From: RBG-16-66-20 sp049651845
Lineage (GTDB): Bacteria; Pseudomonadota; Gammaproteobacteria; Burkholderiales; SG8-39
Length of the DNA stretch: 18,170 nt
Assembly (NCBI GenBank): GCA_049651845.1
Contig: JBASCW010000101.1
Coordinates: 1 to 18,170, forward strand
Direction of reading: 5' to 3'
The stretch's first letter is position 1; each line of letters begins with the position of its first letter. Positions 13,619 to 18,170 of the stretch are shown here, piece after piece. Under the pieces are notes generated by a model. That model was not told where the DNA came from and ran no database searches. It saw only the letters and a program-made list of their open reading frames with translations. The position numbers and the translations under genes are program-made.

Positions 13619-13736
13619 CGGTTTCCCCCGTGGACCATGGGTAGGCTATCGTAGCCCGGGACCAAAGACCATTCTACACCCACCCCACTGATTCTTAACA
13701 GGCTTTTCCGGAACTGGGTCACCTTTCCGGGGCGCC
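13619..13736 (-). promoter_or_regulatory. Promoter region of the GAF-PilB/HD-GYP pair
   Basis: In this 118-base gap the minus strand carries TTAAGA (13698-13693), 16 bases, then TAGAAT (13676-13671). This is a plausible sigma-70 promoter that would start transcription near 13663 and give a leader of about 45 bases. GGGGGA at 13629-13624 is a good ribosome-binding site five bases before the ATG. An inverted repeat (CCGGAA at 13708-13713, TTCCGG at 13725-13730) sits just upstream of the -35 and could be an operator or a weak end for the preceding gene. I find no complete CRP/Vfr-type site, only a lone GTCAC at 13719-13723. Confidence 0.5.
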
Positions 13737-14786
13737 TCAGCGGCCACGCCCGGCCGCCCAAAGGCCGCCCTCCAGCAGGCAGACCTGGAAGCCGCGTTGC
13801 GCGAACAGGAACGCCGCCGCCGAACTGCGCCGGCCGCTCTGGCAGTAGATGACGTACTCGCGCGAGGGCTCCAGCACCGAAAAGCTGTTGCGCACTTCGT
13901 TGAGCGGCACGTTGAGCGCGCCGGGCAGCCGGTCGTAGCGGTACTCCGACGGATAGCGCACGTCCAGCCACACGGCGCCGCGCGCCACGCGCTCCAGGCC
14001 GCCGGCGTAGTCGACCCGCTGCAGCAGCGGCTCGCCGAGCAGCTGCTTGAAGTCCTTCTTGCCCAGGCACAGCAGCCGGCCGTCGCTCGCGAGCGTGACC
14101 GTGGCGTTGCGCCGCGCGTCCGAGGCGAGCGCCTCCTCGCCGAACGCATCGCCGGCCTTGAGCTCGGCGAGCGCCACGCTTACGCCGCCTACCTTGCGCT
14201 CGACCTTGCAGCGGCCCGATTCGATCACGTAGTAGTAGTCGCCCTCCTCGCCCTCGCGGATCAGCACCTCGCCGCGCTTCGCCTCGATGCGCTCGAAGCG
14301 CGCGAGCAGCTCGTCGATGCGCGCGGGCGGCAGGCGCGCGAACACGCCGTCGCGCAGGTTGGCGAGCGAGAAGATGCTGCGCGCGACGCGCACCGCGGTC
14401 TCGCCCGCGGCGACCTGGCCGAAGGTCACCACGATGTCGAGCACTTCGTCGTCCAGCGCGATCAGCTCGGCATCGTTGATCGCGCGCGCGCGCGCGACCG
14501 GCGTCGGCCGCCGGTTGAGCGGCAGCCGGCCGTCGCCCGTGCCGCCGACCACCACCAGCGTGCCGCCGCCCTCGAACATCAGCAGCACTTCGCCGCGCAG
14601 CAGGAACACCGAGCGCGCGGCGCCCTTGTACGCGGCGAGCGGATCGCTGCCGCGCGCGGCACGCTCGAGCGTCGCCACCTCGGCCAGCTCGCGCAGGCGC
14701 TCGACGGGCAGCGCGCCGAGCGGGGCCAGCGCGGCGAGCTGCTCCGGGCTGGCGCGCTGCGCGGGCATGCGTGCCTCGGCGCTCAC
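13737..14786 (-). CDS. Cyclic-nucleotide-binding protein fused to rhodanese domain
   Basis: The 349-residue product has a first, degenerate cNMP-binding fold at about 15-140. A second, better-formed one spans about 150-275, whose phosphate-binding cassette FGEEALASDARRNATV keeps the FGE and Arg-Ala/Asn-Thr elements. A C-terminal rhodanese domain spans about 280-345 with active-site loop YCQSGRRSS (Cys near 315). There is no DNA-binding helix-turn-helix, so it is not a CRP-type transcription factor. It is probably a cytoplasmic effector that senses a cyclic nucleotide and handles sulfane sulfur or a cysteine-based reaction or interaction. It lies four bases after the phosphodiesterase gene. 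The start is uncertain: GTG at 14786 gives the longest product, but ATG at 14768 has a better-placed GAGG. Confidence 0.85.
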   Translation of the reverse strand: MSAEARMPAQRASPEQLAALAPLGALPVERLRELAEVATLERAARGSDPLAAYKGAARSVFLLRGEVLLMFEGGGTLVVVGGTGDGRLPLNRRPTPVARARAINDAELIALDDEVLDIVVTFGQVAAGETAVRVARSIFSLANLRDGVFARLPPARIDELLARFERIEAKRGEVLIREGEEGDYYYVIESGRCKVERKVGGVSVALAELKAGDAFGEEALASDARRNATVTLASDGRLLCLGKKDFKQLLGEPLLQRVDYAGGLERVARGAVWLDVRYPSEYRYDRLPGALNVPLNEVRNSFSVLEPSREYVIYCQSGRRSSAAAFLFAQRGFQVCLLEGGLWAAGRGR

Positions 14787-14790
14787 GGCC

Positions 14791-15558
14791 TCAGAACTCG
14801 AACACCTGCCCGTTCTGCAGCATGCGCGGCCGGTGGCGGCGCGCGCCTTCCTCGATCTCCTGCATCGTGAGCTCGATCTCGCCGGGCTTCAGGTGGGTGA
14901 TCCAGACCTCCGGGTCGAGATCCAGCTTGGCGAGCTCGTCGGCGAGCATCGAGGGGCACAGGTGCTTGGAGACCTCGGCCAGCAGGCGCTCCTTGTTCGA
15001 GAACGCGGTCTCGACGATCAGCACCTTCAGGTTGCCGATCCGGTTGACGATGCCCCAGAGCTCGTCGTTCGGCCCGGTGTCGCCCGAGAACACCAGACTT
15101 CCCGGACCGCTATCGATGTGAAAGCCGACTGCAGGCACGGTATGGATCGCCGGCAGCGGCGTGAACGCGCGGCCGCCGAGCGTGACCCGGCGGCCGAGCT
15201 CGATTTCCTGGTAGCGCATGAACGGCGCCTCGGGCGTGGGGATCTCTGTGAAATCCGGCCAGATCGCCCAGTTGAACAGGTGATTCCTGAGGATCTCGAT
15301 GGTCGCCGCGGTCGCGTAGACGGTGACCGGGCGCGTGCGCATGCCGCCCACCGTGTCGACCAGGAACGGGATCGACGTGACGTGGTCGAGATGCGAGTGG
15401 GTGACGAAGATGTGGTCGATCTGCGCGAGCTCGGCAAGCGACAGGTCGCCGACGCCCGAGCCGGCGTCGAGCAGCACGTCGTGGTCGATCAGGAACGAGG
15501 TCGTGCGCAGGTGGCGTCCGCCGATGCCGCCCGAGCAGCCGAGCACGCGCAAGTGCAT
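14791..15558 (-). CDS. MBL-fold class II cyclic-nucleotide phosphodiesterase
   Basis: The 255-residue product is a metallo-beta-lactamase-fold hydrolase. The metal motif THSHLDH (His54, His56, Asp58, His59) is followed by VTSIPFLVD, which fits most of the class II cAMP phosphodiesterase signature (HxHLDH-hydrophobic-x-G/S). Further ligands are plausible in AIHTVPAVG, FSGDTGPND and WITHLKPGE. Relatives include yeast PDE1 and Vibrio CpdP, which hydrolyse 3',5'-cAMP or cGMP to the 5'-nucleotide. There is no signal peptide, so it should act in the cytoplasm. It lies between the cyclase and the cNMP-binding protein, 10 and 4 bases from them, which strongly supports a role in ending the cyclic-nucleotide signal. 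It could instead act on another phosphodiester, but context favours cNMP. Confidence 0.85.
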   Translation of the reverse strand: MHLRVLGCSGGIGGRHLRTTSFLIDHDVLLDAGSGVGDLSLAELAQIDHIFVTHSHLDHVTSIPFLVDTVGGMRTRPVTVYATAATIEILRNHLFNWAIWPDFTEIPTPEAPFMRYQEIELGRRVTLGGRAFTPLPAIHTVPAVGFHIDSGPGSLVFSGDTGPNDELWGIVNRIGNLKVLIVETAFSNKERLLAEVSKHLCPSMLADELAKLDLDPEVWITHLKPGEIELTMQEIEEGARRHRPRMLQNGQVFEF

Positions 15559-15568
15559 CGCCGCGCGC

Positions 15569-17806
15569 CTATTTCTCGTGGAACACGGTGACGCCGTCCC
15601 ATCCCGCGGGCGGCGGCGCGCGACGGTATTCGGCCACGCGTTCGGCGTAGTGCCGATAGAGCCCGCGCTCCGGCGCCAGGCGCTGTAGGTTGGCGAGGTC
15701 CACCTCCGCCTGATCCCAGTTCTGCGTGCGATAGGCGTTGAGCGCGCGGCTCCAGATGCGCAGCTCGTCCTGCGCCTCCGCGTCCACCTCGGGCGCGAGC
15801 CCGACCGGCTCGTAGATGGTCACCGCCTCGTCCTTGCCCTTTACCTTGATGCGATCGACCTCGCGAAACACCATGTCCGGCACCGCCTTGCGGGTGGCCT
15901 CGCCCACGAGGATGCCGACGCCGTAGGACTTGGTCCGCCCCTCGAGGCGCGATGCAACGTTCACCGCGTCGCCCATCGCCGTGTAGGCGCGCCGCACCTT
16001 GGAGCCCATGTCGCCGACGCGCACGTTGCCGGTATTCACGCCCACGCCGATGTGCAGTTCGGGCCAGCCGCGCGCGATGAATTTCTTGTTCAGCACCTTG
16101 CATTCCCTCTGCATCGCCAGGGCGGCCATCACGGCGTTGCGCGCATGTCGCGGGTCATCCACCGGCGCACCCCAAAACGCCATGATCGCATCCCCTATGT
16201 ATTTGTCCAGTGTGCCGTTGTACCTGGAGCGGATGATGCCACTCATGTCGGTGAGGTATTCGTTGATGTATTCGCGCAGTTCTTCCGGTTTCAGCGCCTC
16301 GGAGATGCTGGTAAAGCCGCGCACATCGGAAAACAGGATTGAAAGCTCGACCGCCTTCGGCTCCATGCTGTACCTGCGCGGATCGGACGCCATGCGATTC
16401 ACGAGTTCCGGCGGCACGTACTGGCCGAACAGCTCGGTGAACTGCCGCTTCGAGCGCGACTCGACGAAGTAGCCGTAGGACATGTTCATGGTGTAGACGA
16501 AGGCGATCATCAGAATCGACGTCGCCAGCGGCAGCACCATGCCCGCCTCGGTCCACACCGCGAAGCTGAGTCCCGTGAGAAGCGCGAGGCCCGCGCTCGC
16601 CGCGAGCGTCGCCCACAGCGCCGATACCATGGGCAGCAGCAGCGACAGCACGAGGCCGCCGATCAGCAGCAGCACGATTTCGGCGCCCAGCATGTACGCT
16701 GGCTTCTGCTTGAGCCCGTGCCCAATGATTGCGGCGATCATGTTGGCGTGGGCTTCGACGCCCGGATAGGTGCTGCCGACCGGCGTGGAACGCAAGTCCT
16801 GCAAACCGGGTGCGGTGGTGCCGACGATCGCGATCTTGCCGCGCAACGCCTCCGGCCGGACGCGATCGTGGAGTACGTCGGTCAGCGAAACGTAGTCGAA
16901 GGTTCCCTTCGGGCCGCGGAATGGAATCAGCGCGGCAGCTTCGTCGTCAACCGGAATCGCGTACGGCCCGACCCTGATCCATTCCATCCGGCCGTAGCGC
17001 TCCTGACCGGACGGAAACCCCGGCTCAACTGCGGGCATGGCGCCAGTTCCGGCCGCGACGTAGGTTCTCACCATCGCCAGGGAGAACGGCTCGTAGTATT
17101 GACAGTCGAACTCCATGACCATCGGCACCCGGCGGGATACGCCGTCGTCGTCCACGAGCGGGTTGAAGTGGCCCGCGGCGATCGCGTTCTGCTGGTAGAT
17201 CGGCAGGTTGCCGGTGAACCCGTTCCAGCGTGCGAATGCAACCTTGCGCCCGGCGAATGTTCCCTTCGGCAGGATCGGCTCAGGTATGGCGTTGGCGCGC
17301 ACGGCGTTCGTCTCGCCGTTGAAGTAGTACCCCAACACCACGGGCCGCCCCTTGAGGCTGGCTGCGAATATGCCGTCATAGTCGAGATTCGCGCGCAGAT
17401 GGCGATACGTGGCCAGGTATCCGGCCGCGTCCCGCAGTTCCTTCTGCGCGAGCGCATCGAGGACCTCCATGCCCGAGCTGGTATCGCGCTCGGCCCAAAC
17501 CACGTCGAAGCCGAGTTGCAGAACCTTGTGCTCTTCGAACAGTTTGTTGACGAGCCGCGCCATCACGTTCCGGCTCCACGGCCAGCGGCCGACTTCGCCG
17601 AGGCTCCTCTCGTCGATGTCCAGAATCACGACGCGCTCGTCGCCCTTGCCCGGCATCGTCAGCCGCAGGCGCGCGTCGTAGATGATGTTGTCGAGCTGAT
17701 CGATGAAGGCGACGCGATAGGTGTCCGCGACATTGCCGATGACGTGGCCGATGAAGAACAGCACGATCGCCAGGCCGAGCAGTGTGCGCGCGAGGTAGCG
17801 CTTCAC
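15569..17806 (-). CDS. CHASE2-domain class III adenylate/guanylate cyclase
   Basis: The 745-residue membrane protein has a first transmembrane helix at about 7-25, then an extracytoplasmic CHASE2 sensor at about 30-345 (VVILDIDERSLGEVGRWPWSR; GKIAIVGTTAPGLQDLRSTP). Three more transmembrane helices lie at about 370-455 and a class III cyclase domain at about 475-660. Metal Asp residues lie in LFSDVRGFTS (about 490) and YIGDAIMAFWG (about 537). The purine-selecting pair is Lys (DKYIGD) and Thr (YTAMGDAVN), a class IIIb adenylyl cyclase pattern; the Asn and Arg of VNVASRLE complete the site. A helical, TPR-like tail follows. It should turn an unknown periplasmic cue into cAMP. The GTG at 17806 is preceded by GGAG at a good distance. 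It is 40 bases after the FHA gene and 10 before the phosphodiesterase. Confidence 0.92.
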   Translation of the reverse strand: MKRYLARTLLGLAIVLFFIGHVIGNVADTYRVAFIDQLDNIIYDARLRLTMPGKGDERVVILDIDERSLGEVGRWPWSRNVMARLVNKLFEEHKVLQLGFDVVWAERDTSSGMEVLDALAQKELRDAAGYLATYRHLRANLDYDGIFAASLKGRPVVLGYYFNGETNAVRANAIPEPILPKGTFAGRKVAFARWNGFTGNLPIYQQNAIAAGHFNPLVDDDGVSRRVPMVMEFDCQYYEPFSLAMVRTYVAAGTGAMPAVEPGFPSGQERYGRMEWIRVGPYAIPVDDEAAALIPFRGPKGTFDYVSLTDVLHDRVRPEALRGKIAIVGTTAPGLQDLRSTPVGSTYPGVEAHANMIAAIIGHGLKQKPAYMLGAEIVLLLIGGLVLSLLLPMVSALWATLAASAGLALLTGLSFAVWTEAGMVLPLATSILMIAFVYTMNMSYGYFVESRSKRQFTELFGQYVPPELVNRMASDPRRYSMEPKAVELSILFSDVRGFTSISEALKPEELREYINEYLTDMSGIIRSRYNGTLDKYIGDAIMAFWGAPVDDPRHARNAVMAALAMQRECKVLNKKFIARGWPELHIGVGVNTGNVRVGDMGSKVRRAYTAMGDAVNVASRLEGRTKSYGVGILVGEATRKAVPDMVFREVDRIKVKGKDEAVTIYEPVGLAPEVDAEAQDELRIWSRALNAYRTQNWDQAEVDLANLQRLAPERGLYRHYAERVAEYRRAPPPAGWDGVTVFHEK

Positions 17807-17846
17807 CCGCTGCTCCGGGGCGCGAGACGGGCCGGGACGCCCGCCA

Positions 17847-18170
17847 TCAGCTCTTGTGGAAGAACTCCATCTTGATGCCGGCGATCTCGACCAGGTCGTG
17901 GTCCTTGAGCGCGTGCGGGGCCGAGCCGATCGGCTGGCCGTTCACGGTCGGGCGCTGCGCGCCCTCGACGTGGGTGATGAAGTAGCCCGTCGGCCGGCGC
18001 GTGAGCACCGCCACCTGCACGCCGGGCTTACCGAGCGTGGTGAGCGGCTTGGAGAGCTCGAGCTCCTTGCCCGCGTTGCCGCCCGAGAGCAGCTGGATCG
18101 CGCCGAGCGGTTGCGCGGGCTTCGGCGCGGCGGGCGCGGCGGCGGGTGCCGCAGCGGCTGGCGCCGCGGG
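17847..18170 (-). CDS. FHA-domain protein, 3' part
   Basis: The gene runs off the right edge; 107 C-terminal residues are visible. A Pro/Ala-rich linker (about the first 20 visible residues) leads into an FHA-like beta-sandwich. Landmarks are IQLLSGGNAGKELELSKPLT, TLGKPGVQVAVLTRRPTGYFITHVEG, PTVNGQPIG and LKDHDLVEIAGIKMEFF. FHA domains bind phosphothreonine peptides, so a Ser/Thr kinase or phosphorylated partner is implied but is not in the window. The canonical GR..S..H motif is loose here: Gly-Lys replaces Gly-Arg and no Ser/His pair is obvious, so binding may differ. It is the first visible gene of the minus-strand set and is probably cotranscribed with the cyclase. Confidence 0.75.
   Translation of the reverse strand, partial: PAAPAAAAPAAAPAAPKPAQPLGAIQLLSGGNAGKELELSKPLTTLGKPGVQVAVLTRRPTGYFITHVEGAQRPTVNGQPIGSAPHALKDHDLVEIAGIKMEFFHKS

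Noticed and set aside
13719..13723. CRP/Vfr binding site before the GAF-PilB gene
   Set aside because: Only a single GTCAC half-site is present; no TGTGA-N6-TCACA arrangement was found.
13708..13730. CCGGAA/TTCCGG inverted repeat as an intrinsic terminator for the cNMP-rhodanese gene
   Set aside because: The stem is only six base pairs with an eleven-base loop, and no T-run follows on the minus strand; it is kept only as a possible operator.
1..18170. tRNA, rRNA, CRISPR array, insertion sequence, toxin-antitoxin or phage genes
   Set aside because: No characteristic sequence, repeat-spacer pattern or protein motif for any of these was seen on either strand.

Overview
The window is GC-rich, gene-dense bacterial DNA. 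Very short intergenic gaps, strong G/C bias at third codon positions, a type IVa pilin preceded by a near-perfect sigma-54 promoter, and protein families such as TPR-glycosyltransferase fusions and a CHASE2 cyclase all point to a betaproteobacterium (Burkholderiales/Rhodocyclales-like). I cannot place it to genus. I see no rRNA, tRNA, CRISPR array, transposase or integrase.

Left part (1-9532): a surface-glycan and pilin island with genes on both strands. It holds the 3' end of a TPR/GT9-type glycosyltransferase (2-697), an NAD-dependent sugar epimerase (694-1509, minus), an OGT/SPINDLY-type TPR glycosyltransferase (1535-3460), a full paralogue of the first gene (3361-4737, minus) and a small conserved protein of unknown function (4778-5095). 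Two tandem type IVa major-pilin paralogues follow (5331-5759 and 5845-6276). A third TPR/GT9-type glycosyltransferase is translationally coupled to a GT34-like glycosyltransferase (6273-7802 and 7799-8569, both minus). Last comes a divergent GT71/MNN1-like glycosyltransferase (8642-9532). Five complete or partial sugar-transfer genes plus an epimerase flank the pilins. Pilin or other surface-protein glycosylation is the natural hypothesis, but the sequence alone does not prove the acceptor.

Right part (9550-18170): seven consecutive minus-strand genes that read as a second-messenger circuit attached to a pilus motor. In transcription order they are an FHA-domain protein (partial), a CHASE2 membrane class III nucleotide cyclase, a metallo-beta-lactamase-fold class II cyclic-nucleotide phosphodiesterase, a cNMP-binding protein fused to a rhodanese domain, a GAF-fused PilB/GspE-type assembly ATPase, and a GAF-HD-GYP protein predicted to act on cyclic di-GMP. 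Maker, breaker and reader of a cyclic nucleotide lie together, next to an assembly ATPase and a c-di-GMP hydrolase candidate, about 3.3 kb from the pilin pair. This is the most interesting system in the window: a self-contained cAMP (or cGMP) plus c-di-GMP control module for a type IV pilus or related secretion motor.

Regulatory sequence is sparse but informative. There is a sigma-54 -24/-12 element with an IHF-like site before the first pilin, a strong GC hairpin between the two pilins, two divergent start regions with overlapping opposed -10-like boxes, a sigma-70-like promoter before the GAF-PilB gene, and two convergent gene pairs whose stop codons share the same CTAG tetranucleotide.
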